From the NCBI GenBank assembly GCA_048500255.1, contig JASNYH010000003.1:186001-250000 (forward strand): DNA of 64,000 bases. Direction: 5' to 3'. This DNA is from JAMHWF01 sp048500255. GTDB taxonomy: Bacteria; Pseudomonadota; Gammaproteobacteria; Burkholderiales; Burkholderiaceae_C. The translations under genes were made by a program, and so were the position numbers. Shown here piece after piece: positions 49,490-59,495 of this stretch. Numbering within the stretch: position 1 is the stretch's first letter; the number at the start of each line of letters is the position of its first letter. Under the pieces are notes generated by a model. The model made no database searches and was not told the DNA's origin. It worked only from the letters and a program-made list of their open reading frames with translations.

Positions 49490-50896
49490 CTAGCGCGGCA
49501 GGCCCATGCCGCCCGGGCCGCCCATGCCGCCCATGCGTTTCATCATCTTGGCCAGCGCGCCGCCCTTCATCTTCTTCATCATGCCCTGCATCTGCTCGAA
49601 CTGGTTGAGCAGGCGGTTCACGTCCTGCACCTGCACGCCGGCGCCGGCGGCGATGCGGCGCTTTCGGCTGGCCTTGATCAGCTCGGGCTTGCGGCGCTCG
49701 CTGGGCGTCATCGAGCAAATGATGCCCTCCATGCGGCGCACCTCGCGCTCGGCGCGGTCCATCTCGGCGGCGCCGAGGTTGCCGGCTTTGGCGGTGAGCT
49801 GGCTCGGCAGCTTGTCGATCAGGCCCGACAGGCCGCCCATCTTCTTCATCTGCGAGATCTGGGCGCGGAAGTCGTCGAGGTCGAAGGCGTTGCCCGACTT
49901 GACCTTGTCGGCCAGCTTCTGCGCCGCCTGCAGGTCGACGCCCTTCTGAACCTCCTCGACCAGCGCGACGATATCGCCCATGCCGAGCACGCGGCCGGCG
50001 TGGCGTTGCGCGTCGAAAACCTCGAGTCCGTCGATCTTCTCGCTGACTCCGGCGAACTTGATCGGCGCGCCGGTCACCTGCCGCACCGACAGCGCGGCGC
50101 CGCCGCGCGCGTCGCCGTCGAGCTTGGTCAGCACGATGCCGGTGAGCGGCAGCGCGTCCTTGAACGCCCTGGCCGTGTTGACGGCGTCCTGGCCTTGCAT
50201 CGCGTCGACGACGAACAGCGTCTCGGCGGGCTTGAGCGCGGCATGCAGCTCGCGGATCTCGGCCATCAGCGCCTCGTCGATCGCGAGGCGCCCGGCGGTG
50301 TCGACGAGCAGCACGTCGAAGTAGTGACGCCGCGCGTGGTCGAGCGCGGCGCGCGCGATCGCCAGCGGCTGCTGGCCCGGCTCCGACGGGAACCATTCGG
50401 CGCCGGCCTGCTTCGTCACCGTCTTGAGCTGCTCGATGGCGGCCGGCCGGTAGACGTCGGCCGAGACGGTCAGCACCTTCTTCTTGCGCTTCTCGATCAG
50501 GTGCTTGGCGAGCTTGGCCGTCGTCGTCGTCTTGCCGGCACCCTGCAGGCCGGCCATCAGCACGACGGCGGGCGGCTGCACCGCGAGGTTGATGTCGGAG
50601 ACGGCGCTCTTCAACGCGCCGCTCGCGTCGACCTCGCCCATCGTCGCGGCGAGCTCGCGCTGCACGATGCCCACCAGCGCCTGGCCCGGCGTCAGCGAAC
50701 CCGCGACCTCGGCGCCGAGCGCCTTTTCCTTGACGCGCGCGACGAAGTCGCGCACCACGGGCAGCGCGACGTCGGCCTCGAGCAGCGCCATGCGCACCTC
50801 GCGCAGCATGTCCTGCACGTTCGACTCGGTGATGCGCGCCTGGCCGCGCATCGTCTTGACGAGGCGCGACAGCCGTTCGGTCAGGGAGGAGGCCAT
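49490..50896 (-). CDS. ffh: Signal recognition particle protein
   Basis: 468 residues. GTPase motifs GLQGAGKTTTTAKLAKHL (about 105), DVYRPAAIEQLK, DTAGRLAID and TKLDGDARGGAAL. The M domain from about 330 is Met-rich (MKKMGG, CSMTPSERRKPELI, MQGMMKKMKGG, GLPR end) and binds 4.5S RNA and signal sequences. It is divergent from ypjD. Confidence 0.97.
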   Translation of the reverse strand: MASSLTERLSRLVKTMRGQARITESNVQDMLREVRMALLEADVALPVVRDFVARVKEKALGAEVAGSLTPGQALVGIVQRELAATMGEVDASGALKSAVSDINLAVQPPAVVLMAGLQGAGKTTTTAKLAKHLIEKRKKKVLTVSADVYRPAAIEQLKTVTKQAGAEWFPSEPGQQPLAIARAALDHARRHYFDVLLVDTAGRLAIDEALMAEIRELHAALKPAETLFVVDAMQGQDAVNTARAFKDALPLTGIVLTKLDGDARGGAALSVRQVTGAPIKFAGVSEKIDGLEVFDAQRHAGRVLGMGDIVALVEEVQKGVDLQAAQKLADKVKSGNAFDLDDFRAQISQMKKMGGLSGLIDKLPSQLTAKAGNLGAAEMDRAEREVRRMEGIICSMTPSERRKPELIKASRKRRIAAGAGVQVQDVNRLLNQFEQMQGMMKKMKGGALAKMMKRMGGMGGPGGMGLPR

Positions 50897-51000
50897 GGGG
50901 CGGGACGCGACGCTCGGCGAGCGCCGGGCGCGAATTACACTGTGGCGACGATTCTATCGTTCGCCTCTCGTGCGAACGTCTCGTCGCTGCGTCGACTGCA

Positions 51001-51804
51001 ATGAATGGTTACCTGAAGCTGATGCCCGGCGCGCTGGCGGTGCTCGCCTACGCGCTGGCGGCGCTGCGCCTGGACGACACGCAGCGCTGGCCGCGCAGCG
51101 CGCTCGTCGCGGGCTGGCTCGCGCACGCGGTGTCGATCGTCGTCGACGTCGCCGGCTGGGGCAGCGGCATCGACGGCGCGCGCTTCGGCTTCGCGCCGGC
51201 GCTGTCGGCGACCGTGTGGCTGGTGATCGGCGTCTATGCCGTCGAGAGCCGCTTCGTGCCGCTGCCGCACGTGCGGCGCACGCTGGCGCTGCTCGGCGGC
51301 GCCGTCGTCGCGCTGGCGGCCGCGTTCCCGGGCGAGTTCCGCCCCAACACGGCCACGCCGTGGGCGCCGCTGCACTGGATCATCGGCATCGCGTCGTACG
51401 GCCTGTTCGGCGCCGCGGTGTTGCATGCGGTGCTGCTCAGCGCCACCGACCGGCGCCTGCGCCAGCACGCGGGCGCACCGGCGTCGCCGGTGCCCTCGGG
51501 CATGCCGCTGCTGCGGCTCGAGCGGCTGACGTTCCGCTTCGTCGGCGCCGGCTTCGCCGTGCTGTCGATCGCCATCGTGCTCGGCTGGACGGCGACCGAC
51601 ACCTGGCGCTGGGACCACAAGACGGTGTTCTCGATCCTCGGCTGGCTCGTCTTCGCCGGCCTGATGGCCGGGCGCCGTTTCTTCGGCTGGCGCGGCCGGC
51701 GCGCGACACGCTGGGTCTACGCCGGCGCGGTGCTGCTGCTGCTGGCCTACGTCGGCTCGCACTTCGTGCTCGAGGTGCTGCTGCACCGCGCGGGGCCTGC
51801 ATGA
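51001..51804 (+). CDS. ypjD: CcsA/YpjD-family inner-membrane cytochrome c assembly protein
   Basis: 267 residues with about eight membrane segments. The conserved His residues include HAVSIVVDVAGW, PLHWIIGIASYGLFGAAVLHAVLL, and WRWDHKTVFSILGWLVFAGLM, the tryptophan-rich pattern of CcsA-type heme handling proteins. It is divergent from ffh and overlaps the next gene by four bases (ATGA). Confidence 0.9.
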   Translation: MNGYLKLMPGALAVLAYALAALRLDDTQRWPRSALVAGWLAHAVSIVVDVAGWGSGIDGARFGFAPALSATVWLVIGVYAVESRFVPLPHVRRTLALLGGAVVALAAAFPGEFRPNTATPWAPLHWIIGIASYGLFGAAVLHAVLLSATDRRLRQHAGAPASPVPSGMPLLRLERLTFRFVGAGFAVLSIAIVLGWTATDTWRWDHKTVFSILGWLVFAGLMAGRRFFGWRGRRATRWVYAGAVLLLLAYVGSHFVLEVLLHRAGPA

Positions 51805-52046
51805 AGTATCTGGTCATCGTGCTCGTCGTCGCCGTGCTGCTGTGGCTGGCGCGCAGCGGCCGGCGGCGCGTCGAGCGCAACACGTCGTCGCGAGGCCGCG
51901 CGGACGCCGGCACCGAGCCGATGGTGCGCTGCGCGCACTGCGGCCTGCACCTGCCGCGCGGCGACGCGCTGGCCGTCGAAGGCGACTGGTATTGCGACGA
52001 GGCGCACCGCGCCGCGCACGCGCGCGCCAGGGACGCCGCACGTTGA
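51801..52046 (+). CDS. PP0621-family small protein with Cys/His metal motif
   Basis: 81 residues. An N-terminal membrane segment (YLVIVLVVAVLLWLA) and a basic stretch are followed by VRCAHCGLHLPRGDAL and WYCDEAHRAAH. CxxC plus a later Cys/His suggests a small zinc ribbon on the cytoplasmic side. It overlaps ypjD (ATGA) and the pilS start (TTGA). Function unknown; its position before pilS is typical of Burkholderiales. Confidence 0.82.
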   Translation: MKYLVIVLVVAVLLWLARSGRRRVERNTSSRGRADAGTEPMVRCAHCGLHLPRGDALAVEGDWYCDEAHRAAHARARDAAR

Positions 52047-53965
52047 GCACGCCGCCGCGCCCGCCGCAGCAGCGCCGCGGGGGCGGGCGGCGCGACGCTG
52101 CGTCGGACAGCGCCGTGCCGCCGGTCGAATCGTGGTTCGGCGCACTCGGCGTCGGCGGCGACACGCAGCTGCACGACGAAGCCTGGTCCGACGACGCCGA
52201 CTCGCGCTTCGCGGGGGGCGGCTGGCCGGCCGCCGCGCCGGCCGATGATTCGCGCTTCTTGTCGCGCGAGGCGCGGCGCATCGTCGGCTCCGGTACGACG
52301 GCGTTCCAGCGCATCTACGGCGCCTATCTCGGCGCACGCGCGGCGCTTGCCGCCATGCTGCTGGGCGCACTCGTCGCGGGCGTCGCATTCGGCCTGCGCC
52401 CGCCGCTGGATGTCGTCGCCGTCTGCGTGGCCTACGGGGCGTTGGCCATCGCATGGTGGAGCGTGCCGCGGCTGCGCCGGGCGGTGCCGGCGCCGCTGAC
52501 GCGCCTGCGTCGCCGCGAAGCGCTGGCGACGATCGGTGTCGACCTCGTCGCCTTCACTCTGCTGCACCTGCTGTCGCCGTCGGTGGGGTTGAACTTCGCT
52601 GCGCTGCTCGTGCTGCCGGTGCTGATGGCCGGCGTGCTGACGCAGCGCCGGCCGGCGCTGGCGACGGCCGCCGGCGTCACCCTGATGCTGCTGGCGTCGG
52701 CATGGAGGGACGTGCTCGCCGGCGGCGATCCGGCCGTGCAGCTGTTGCAGGCAGGACTCGCCGGAGCCGGCTTCTTCGTCATTACGCTGCTCGCCGGCGA
52801 GCTGTCCGGGCGGCTGGCGCGCGAAGAGTTCGCCGCGCGCGGCGGCATGGAGCTGGCACGCCAGCAGGCGCAGCTCAGCCGCTTGGTGATCGAGGAGATG
52901 CAGGAAGGCGTGCTCGTCGTCGACCGCAAGGGCCGCGTGCGCGCCGCCAACCCGGCGGCGCGCAGCCTGCTCGCGCCCAGCGGCTCGGCGCGCGCTGCGC
53001 CGTTCCAGCTGCGCGGCGTCGAGCCATGGGAGCCGCTGGTGCAGGCCGTGGAGACGGCGTTCGCCGAGGGCGCCTGGCCCGAGGCCGGCCGGCCGATCAC
53101 GCTGCGTTTCTCGCCGGGGCTGGTGCGCACGCTGCTGTTGCGCGTGCGCTTCACGCGCCGCCGCGGGCCCGAAGCCACCGAGGAGCTTTGCGTGTTGTTC
53201 ATCGAGGACGTGCGCGCCGTCGAGGCGCGCACGCGCCAGGAGAAGCTGGCCGCGATGGGCCGCGTGTCGGCCGGCATCGCGCACGAGATCCGCAATCCGC
53301 TGGCGGCGATCGCGCAGGCCAACGCGCTGCTCGCCGAAGATGCCGACACGGCGGGCCAGCGTCAGCTGACGCAGCTCGTCAGCGACAACGTCGAGCGGCT
53401 CAAGCGGATCGTCGACGACGTGATGGAGGTCGCGCCGGGCGCCGCGCCGCCGCTCGTCAGCATCGATGCGACGGCGCAGGTGGGCGCGATCTGCGCCGAA
53501 TGGCTGCGCACCGCCAAGCTGCCGATCGGCGACGCCGGTCCGCTGCGCGTCGAGCTGCCGGCCGATGCACTGGGCGTGCTGTTCGACGCGGAGCACCTGC
53601 GCCGCGTGCTCGTCAACCTGCTCGACAACGCGCTGCGCCACGGCGGGGGCGGCGGCGGCTCGATCGCGGTGCGGCTGGCGGCGCGCGACGAGCTCCACGC
53701 CGTGTTGACGGTGGCGAGCGCAGGCGCGCCGATCGCCCCCGACGTCGAGCGTTTCCTGTTCGAGCCGTTCTTCTCGACGCGCAGTCGCGGCACCGGCCTC
53801 GGCCTGTATATTTGCCGCGAGCTGTGCGAACGCTATGGCGCGAGCATCGACTACCGCGCGCGGGCCGTCACCGAGCCGCTGCCCAACGAGTTCGTCGCGG
53901 TGCTGCTGCGCGATCGCGACCCGACGTTCCGCGCCGCCGAGTCGCGCTCCCTGTTCGCCTCATGA
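52043..53965 (+). CDS. pilS: Type IV pilus two-component sensor histidine kinase
   Basis: 640 residues if the TTG at 52043 is used; it overlaps the upstream stop (TTGA), and GTG at about 52113 is the alternative. Six hydrophobic segments (about 100-260) precede a PAS domain (VIEEMQEGVLVVDRKGRVRAANPAA), the H box GIAHEIRNPLAAIAQANALL (about 412), and the ATPase with NLLDNALRHGG and STRSRGTGLGLYICREL. It phosphorylates PilR to control pilin transcription. It overlaps pilR by four bases. Confidence 0.92.
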   Translation: MSTPPRPPQQRRGGGRRDAASDSAVPPVESWFGALGVGGDTQLHDEAWSDDADSRFAGGGWPAAAPADDSRFLSREARRIVGSGTTAFQRIYGAYLGARAALAAMLLGALVAGVAFGLRPPLDVVAVCVAYGALAIAWWSVPRLRRAVPAPLTRLRRREALATIGVDLVAFTLLHLLSPSVGLNFAALLVLPVLMAGVLTQRRPALATAAGVTLMLLASAWRDVLAGGDPAVQLLQAGLAGAGFFVITLLAGELSGRLAREEFAARGGMELARQQAQLSRLVIEEMQEGVLVVDRKGRVRAANPAARSLLAPSGSARAAPFQLRGVEPWEPLVQAVETAFAEGAWPEAGRPITLRFSPGLVRTLLLRVRFTRRRGPEATEELCVLFIEDVRAVEARTRQEKLAAMGRVSAGIAHEIRNPLAAIAQANALLAEDADTAGQRQLTQLVSDNVERLKRIVDDVMEVAPGAAPPLVSIDATAQVGAICAEWLRTAKLPIGDAGPLRVELPADALGVLFDAEHLRRVLVNLLDNALRHGGGGGGSIAVRLAARDELHAVLTVASAGAPIAPDVERFLFEPFFSTRSRGTGLGLYICRELCERYGASIDYRARAVTEPLPNEFVAVLLRDRDPTFRAAESRSLFAS

Positions 53966-55548
53966 CATCGCCGTCCCACTTCAGCCTGCTCGTCGTCGAC
54001 GACGAGCCCGACCTGCGCACGCTCTACGAGCTGACGCTGCTGCGCGAGGGCTACGACATCGAGACCGCCGGCTCGGTCGAGGAGGCGCTGCTGCACCTCA
54101 AGGACCGCACGTTCAGCGCCGTCATCACCGACATGCGGCTGCCCGACGGCAGCGGCCTGGACGTGCTGCGCCGCCTCGAGGACGACGGCCGGCGCGAGAA
54201 GGCGATCGTCATCACGGCCTACGGCTCGGCCGAGAACGCCGTCGAGGCGCTCAAGGCCGGCGCCTACGACTACCTGACCAAGCCCGTCGACCTGAAGCAG
54301 TTCCGCGCCGTCGTCGCGTCGGCGATCGGGCGTGCGCCGCCGGCGCCGCCTTCCGTCAATCCTGCCGCGCTGTCGTCGCAGGCCGCGTCGCGCGCAGCGC
54401 GCCGCACCGCGCCGCGCGCGTCGACCGACGACGCGCAGGCCGACACGCCGGCGTCGCCAGGCAGCGCCGCGCTGGCGCGGCTGGCCGGCACGTCGACGGC
54501 GATGCAGCAGGTGCGCGCGCTGGTCGAGAAGGTGGCGCGCAGCATGGCGCCGGTGCTCGTCAGCGGCGAGTCGGGCACCGGCAAGGAGCTCGTCGCGCGC
54601 GCCATCCACGAGGTGAGCGCGCGCGCCGCGCAGCCCTTCATCGCCGTCAACTGCAGCGCCATTCCCGAGCAACTGCTCGAGGCCGAGTTCTTCGGCTACC
54701 GCAAGGGCGCGTTCACCGGCGCCAACGAGGACCGCGGCGGCTTCTTCCAGGCCGCGCAGGGGGGCACGCTGTTCCTTGACGAGATCGGCGACCTGCCGCT
54801 GTCGATGCAGAGCAAGCTGCTGCGCGCCATCCAGGAGCGCTCGGTCCGCCCGGTCGGCGCGGTCGCCGAGCAGCCGGTCAACGTGCGCATCCTCAGCGCC
54901 ACGCACAAGGACCTCGGCGCCGAGGTGCTCGCCAACACCTTCCGGCAGGACCTCTACTACCGGCTCAACGTGATCCAGATCCGCGTGCCGCCGCTGCGCG
55001 AGCGGCTCGAGGACCTGCCGGCGATCTGCGAGCGCGTGCTCGACCGCATCGCCGCCGACGCGGGCGTGTCGCCCGCGCCGCGCCTGACGCGCGTCGCGCT
55101 CGCGCAGCTGGCGCGCTATCCCTTCCCCGGCAACGTGCGCGAGCTCGAGAACCTGCTGCACCGCGCCGTCGCGCTGACCGGCTCCGACACGATCGACGTC
55201 GCCGACCTCGGCATGCCCGAGTCGGAGTTCGGCGACGGCGCACCGCCGCCGTTCGACGAGCAGCCGGCGGAGGACGGGCCGGCGCCGGCGGCGCTGCCGG
55301 TCGAGCGCGCCGAGGCGCCGTTGCCGAACGACCTCGCGCGCCACCTCGACGACGTCGAGCGCGACATCCTCGTGCGCGCGCTGTCGCGACACCGCTTCAA
55401 CCGCACGGCCGCCGGCGCCAGCCTCGGCTTGTCGCTGCGCCAGATGCGCTACCGCATGGCGCGCCTGGGCGTGCACGTTGCCGACCATGCGCTCGCCGGC
55501 GACGGCGACGCCACCGCCGGCGACGACGACGACCCCGGCGCACGATGA
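53962..55548 (+). CDS. pilR: Type IV pilus response regulator, sigma-54 activator
   Basis: 528 residues. The receiver domain has phospho-acceptor D in VITDMRLPDGSG (about residue 55) and lysine in YLTKPVDLKQF. The AAA+ domain has GESGTGKE, the intact GAFTGA loop, and GTLFLDEIGDLPLS. A C-terminal Fis helix-turn-helix (FNRTAAGASLGLSLRQMRYRMARLG) follows, with a short acidic tail. It activates sigma-54 promoters such as pilA. Confidence 0.94.
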   Translation: MTSPSHFSLLVVDDEPDLRTLYELTLLREGYDIETAGSVEEALLHLKDRTFSAVITDMRLPDGSGLDVLRRLEDDGRREKAIVITAYGSAENAVEALKAGAYDYLTKPVDLKQFRAVVASAIGRAPPAPPSVNPAALSSQAASRAARRTAPRASTDDAQADTPASPGSAALARLAGTSTAMQQVRALVEKVARSMAPVLVSGESGTGKELVARAIHEVSARAAQPFIAVNCSAIPEQLLEAEFFGYRKGAFTGANEDRGGFFQAAQGGTLFLDEIGDLPLSMQSKLLRAIQERSVRPVGAVAEQPVNVRILSATHKDLGAEVLANTFRQDLYYRLNVIQIRVPPLRERLEDLPAICERVLDRIAADAGVSPAPRLTRVALAQLARYPFPGNVRELENLLHRAVALTGSDTIDVADLGMPESEFGDGAPPPFDEQPAEDGPAPAALPVERAEAPLPNDLARHLDDVERDILVRALSRHRFNRTAAGASLGLSLRQMRYRMARLGVHVADHALAGDGDATAGDDDDPGAR

Positions 55549-56132
55549 CGCTGCGCGCCGCGCCCGAGGCCTGGCGCGACGGCTGGTGGTCGCGCGCGCG
55601 CGCCGTGCCGTCGCCCAACTTCGGGCCGCGGCCGCCGGGCGAGCGCATCGAGCTGGCGCTGATCCACTCGGTCAGCCTGCCGCCGGGCGTCTACGGCGGC
55701 GACGCGATCGAGCGCCTGTTCACCAACACGCTCGACTGGGATGCGCATCCCTATTTCGACGCGATCCGCGGCCTCGAGGTGTCGGCGCACTTCGTGATCC
55801 GCCGCGGCGGCGCGCTGCTGCAGTTCGTGTCGTGCGACGACCGCGCCTGGCACGCCGGCGTGTCGAGCTGGTGCGGGCGCGGCGACTGCAACGACTACTC
55901 CGTCGGCATCGAACTCGAGGGCCTCGAGGGCGAGCGCTTCGAGCCGGCGCAATACGCGGCGCTCGTCGCGCTGCTGCGCGAACTCGCCGCGCGCTATCCG
56001 ATCCGCGCCGTGGCGGGGCACGAGCACGTCGCGCCCGGGCGAAAGCTCGACCCGGGGCCGGGCTTCGATTGGCAACAAGTTGTATCCGGTCTGCAGTGGC
56101 CGGCCGACCGCTTTCCTGCCGGTATCGCCTGA
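55545..56132 (+). CDS. ampD: 1,6-anhydro-N-acetylmuramyl-L-alanine amidase
   Basis: 195 residues. Zinc ligands of amidase_2: His in ALIHSVSLPPG, His in VAGHEHVAPGRKLDPGPGFDW and the terminal Asp there; FTNTLDWDAHPYFDAI is typical of cytoplasmic AmpD. It cleaves anhydro-muropeptides in cell-wall recycling. It overlaps pilR by four bases. Confidence 0.95.
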   Translation: MTLRAAPEAWRDGWWSRARAVPSPNFGPRPPGERIELALIHSVSLPPGVYGGDAIERLFTNTLDWDAHPYFDAIRGLEVSAHFVIRRGGALLQFVSCDDRAWHAGVSSWCGRGDCNDYSVGIELEGLEGERFEPAQYAALVALLRELAARYPIRAVAGHEHVAPGRKLDPGPGFDWQQVVSGLQWPADRFPAGIA

Positions 56133-56515
56133 GCGCGCGGCGCCGGCCGCGGCTCGAGAGAGCGCGGCGGCGATTTGTCAATGCGGAGTTGACACGCTAG
56201 GGGTAGCGCTTGAAGCGCCCAGAGGCCCCAGATATAGTGTTCACTCGTATCGATCGAATCCGTTGCCCGACGCCTTCACGATGTCCCGTGTCACTGCGAC
56301 CGCCGCTGACCACGACGTCCGGAATCCGGCTCCCGGATGTGCCGGCGCGGCGACGCCTGCGTGCCGATCGATGCGAGATCGAGAACGCGCGCCGCGGTCG
56401 AACTGACCCGCGCGCGCATCGACCGCCGTCTTCTTCCAGTCCGTACCGACCGACGACCCGTGGTGTGTCCGACCGACCGCCATCCGACCACGCATTCCGA
56501 AACGAGGGGAACCCG
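56133..56515 (+). promoter_or_regulatory. nrdA upstream region: promoter and long leader
   Basis: A 383-bp stretch without a convincing gene. TTGAAG (56210-56215), 17 bases, TATAGT (56233-56238) is a good promoter. The -10 lies in AGATATAGTGT, which matches one half of the NrdR box. A TGTCAA-N7-TTGACA inverted repeat sits upstream (56176-56194). The leader would be about 270 nt and contains repeated CCGACCGA units before the ATG. I recognise no known riboswitch in it. Confidence 0.5.
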
Positions 56516-59383
56516 ATGCAAGCCGTGCCCACGATCACTGCGGCCGATCCTGCGCCGCTGCGCGCCGCCGCGCCGAGCGGCAGCGCCGTGCTGTCCGCCT
56601 ATCAGGGCTACCAGATCATCCGGCGCAACGGCGCCGTCGTCGCCTTCGAGCCGAACAAGATCGCCGTCGCGCTGATGAAGGCCTTCCTCGCGGTGCATGG
56701 CACGCAAGGCGCGGCGTCGGCGAGCGTGCGCGAGACGGTCGACGGCTTGACCGAGGCCGTGGTGCGCGCGCTGCTGCGCTCGCGCCCGGGCGGCGGCACC
56801 TTCCACATCGAGGACGTGCAGGATCACGTCGAGCTGGGCCTGATGCGCGGCGGCCACCACGAGGTGGCGCGCGCCTACGTGCTCTATCGCGAGCGTCGCG
56901 CGCAGGAGCGGGCGAAGCAGGCGAGGCCGGCGGCGCCGCGCGAGCCGGCGCTGACCGTGACCGACAACGGCCAGCGCCTGCCGCTCGACTTCGAGCGCCT
57001 GCGCGCGCTCGTCGAGTCGGCATGCGCCGGCCTCGGCGCCGACGTGCAGGCCGACCCGATCCTCGCCGAGACGCGCCGCAACCTCTACGACGGCGTGCCG
57101 ATCGACGAGGTCTACAAGGCGGCGATCCTCGCCGCGCGCACGCTGATCGAGAAGGACCCGGGCTATGCGCGCGCCACGGCGCGCCTGCTGCTGCACACGA
57201 TCCGCCGCGAGATTCTCGGTGAGGAAGTCACGCAGGCCGAGATGCAGCAGCGCTATGCCGACTACTTCCCCGGCTTCATCCAGCGCGGCGTGAAGGCCGA
57301 GCGGCTCGACGACAAGCTGCTGCAGTTCGACCTGCCGCGCCTGGGCGCCGCGCTGAAGGCCGAGCGCGACCTGCAGTTCGACTACCTCGGCCTGCAGACG
57401 CTGTACGACCGCTACTTCCTGCACGTGGACGACCAGCGCATCGAGATGCCGCAGGCGTTCTACATGCGCGTTGCGATGGGGCTGGCGCTCAACGAGCTCG
57501 ACCGCGAGGCGCGCGCCATCGAGTTCTACGAAGTGCTGTCGACCTTCGACTTCATGAGCTCGACGCCGACGCTCTTCAACTCGGGCACGCAGCGCTCGCA
57601 GCTGTCGAGCTGCTACCTGACCACGGTGTCGGACGACCTCGACGGCATCTACGAGGCCCTGAAGGAGAACGCGCTGCTGTCCAAGTTCGCCGGCGGCCTG
57701 GGCAACGACTGGTCCAACGTGCGCGCGCTCGGCAGCCACATCAAGGGCACGAACGGCAAGAGCCAGGGGGTCGTGCCGTTCCTGAAGGTCGTCAACGATA
57801 CGGCGGTCGCCGTCAATCAGGGCGGCAAGAGGAAGGGCGCCGTCTGCGCCTACCTCGAGACCTGGCACCTCGACCTGGAGGAGTTCCTCGAGCTGCGCAA
57901 GAACACCGGCGACGACCGCCGGCGCACGCACGACATGAACACGGCGAACTGGATCCCCGACCTGTTCATGCGCCGCGTGATGGAGAACGGCGAGTGGACG
58001 CTGTTCTCGCCGTCGACCTGCCCCGACCTGCACGACAAGGTCGGCCGCGCCTTCGAGGAGGCCTACACCGCCTATGAGCGCAAGACGCAGACGGGCGAGA
58101 TCAAGCTCTACAAGCGCGTGCGCGCCACCGACCTGTGGCGCAAGATGCTGTCGATGCTGTTCGAGACCGGGCATCCCTGGATCACGTTCAAGGACGCCTG
58201 CAACGTGCGCTCGCCGCAGCAGCACGTCGGCGTCGTGCACTCGTCGAACCTGTGCACCGAGATCACGCTGAACACGAGCGAGTCGGAGATCGCCGTCTGC
58301 AACCTCGGATCGGTCAACCTGGCGCAGCACCTGAAGGACGGCGCGATCGACCACGCCAAGCTGAAGAAGACGGTCGCGACGGCGATGCGCATGCTCGACA
58401 ACGTGATCGACATCAACTACTACGCCGTCAAGAAGGCGCGCCAGTCGAACCTGCGCCACCGGCCGGTGGGGCTGGGCATCATGGGATTCCAGGACGCGCT
58501 GTACGAGCTGCGCGTGCCGTATGCGTCGAACGATGCGGTCGAGTTCGCCGACCGCTCGATGGAGGCCGTCTGCTACCACGCCTACTGGGCGTCGACCGAA
58601 CTGGCCGAGGAGCGCGGCCGCTATTCGAGCTACCGCGGCTCGCTGTGGGACCGCGGCGTGCTGCCGCTGGACACGCTCGACCTGCTGGCCGAGCAGCGCG
58701 GCGGATATGTCGACGTCGACCGCAGTGCCACGCTCGACTGGGACGCGCTGCGGCAGCGCATCGGCCGGCACGGCATGCGCAACTCGAACTGCGTGGCGAT
58801 CGCGCCGACGGCGACGATCTCCAACATCATCGGCGTCAGCGCGTCGATCGAGCCGACCTTCGGCAACCTGTCGGTCAAGTCGAACCTGTCGGGCGAGTTC
58901 ACCGTCGTCAACGAGCACCTGGTGCGCGATCTGAAGAAGCTCGGGCTCTGGGACGACGTGATGGTGATGGACCTCAAGCACTTCGACGGCTCGCTGCGCC
59001 GCATCGACCGCGTGCCCGAGGATCTGAAGGCGCTCTACGCCACGGCATTCGAGATCGAGGCGCAATGGCTCGTCGAGGCGGCCGCGCGGCGCCAGAAGTG
59101 GATCGACCAGGCCCAGTCGCTCAACATCTACATCGCCGGCGTCTCTGGCAAGAAGCTCGACGAGACCTACAAGCTCGCGTGGCAGCGCGGCCTGAAGACG
59201 ACGTACTACCTGCGCACCGTCGGCGCGACGCACGCCGAGAAGTCGACGGTGAAGGCGGGGCAGATGAATGCCGTGCCGGGCGCGACGAGCGGCGCGATGC
59301 ACGCGGCAGCGCCACCGATCGAAGCGGCGAGCGACATCAAGTTCTGCGCGATCGACGACCCGACGTGCGAGGCGTGTCAGTGA
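56516..59383 (+). CDS. nrdA: Ribonucleoside-diphosphate reductase, alpha subunit (class Ia)
   Basis: 955 residues, longer than E. coli NrdA because of two N-terminal ATP-cone regions (about 30-130 and 145-235). Catalytic blocks: SQLSSCYLTTVSDDLDGIY, the NLCTEITLNTSESEIAVCNLGSVNL region (given by landmarks NLCTE and CNLGSV), and the C-terminal redox cysteines in CAIDDPTCEACQ. It reduces NDPs to dNDPs with the NrdB radical. The ATG at 56516 follows GAGGGGAACCCG. Confidence 0.96.
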   Translation: MQAVPTITAADPAPLRAAAPSGSAVLSAYQGYQIIRRNGAVVAFEPNKIAVALMKAFLAVHGTQGAASASVRETVDGLTEAVVRALLRSRPGGGTFHIEDVQDHVELGLMRGGHHEVARAYVLYRERRAQERAKQARPAAPREPALTVTDNGQRLPLDFERLRALVESACAGLGADVQADPILAETRRNLYDGVPIDEVYKAAILAARTLIEKDPGYARATARLLLHTIRREILGEEVTQAEMQQRYADYFPGFIQRGVKAERLDDKLLQFDLPRLGAALKAERDLQFDYLGLQTLYDRYFLHVDDQRIEMPQAFYMRVAMGLALNELDREARAIEFYEVLSTFDFMSSTPTLFNSGTQRSQLSSCYLTTVSDDLDGIYEALKENALLSKFAGGLGNDWSNVRALGSHIKGTNGKSQGVVPFLKVVNDTAVAVNQGGKRKGAVCAYLETWHLDLEEFLELRKNTGDDRRRTHDMNTANWIPDLFMRRVMENGEWTLFSPSTCPDLHDKVGRAFEEAYTAYERKTQTGEIKLYKRVRATDLWRKMLSMLFETGHPWITFKDACNVRSPQQHVGVVHSSNLCTEITLNTSESEIAVCNLGSVNLAQHLKDGAIDHAKLKKTVATAMRMLDNVIDINYYAVKKARQSNLRHRPVGLGIMGFQDALYELRVPYASNDAVEFADRSMEAVCYHAYWASTELAEERGRYSSYRGSLWDRGVLPLDTLDLLAEQRGGYVDVDRSATLDWDALRQRIGRHGMRNSNCVAIAPTATISNIIGVSASIEPTFGNLSVKSNLSGEFTVVNEHLVRDLKKLGLWDDVMVMDLKHFDGSLRRIDRVPEDLKALYATAFEIEAQWLVEAAARRQKWIDQAQSLNIYIAGVSGKKLDETYKLAWQRGLKTTYYLRTVGATHAEKSTVKAGQMNAVPGATSGAMHAAAPPIEAASDIKFCAIDDPTCEACQ

Positions 59384-59495
59384 GCGATGCACGGCGTCGC
59401 GTCATGCGCGTTGCGATGCGTGCGTCGCGCACTGCAACGCGCATCGCGACGATGCGATGCCGCAACATCGACTGCGCGCGAATGTCAACAAGTGC

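Noticed and set aside
56210..56515. N-terminal extension of nrdA to 56210
   Set aside because: The extension is Arg/Pro-rich, contains the promoter and lacks family similarity; ATG 56516 has a ribosome site.
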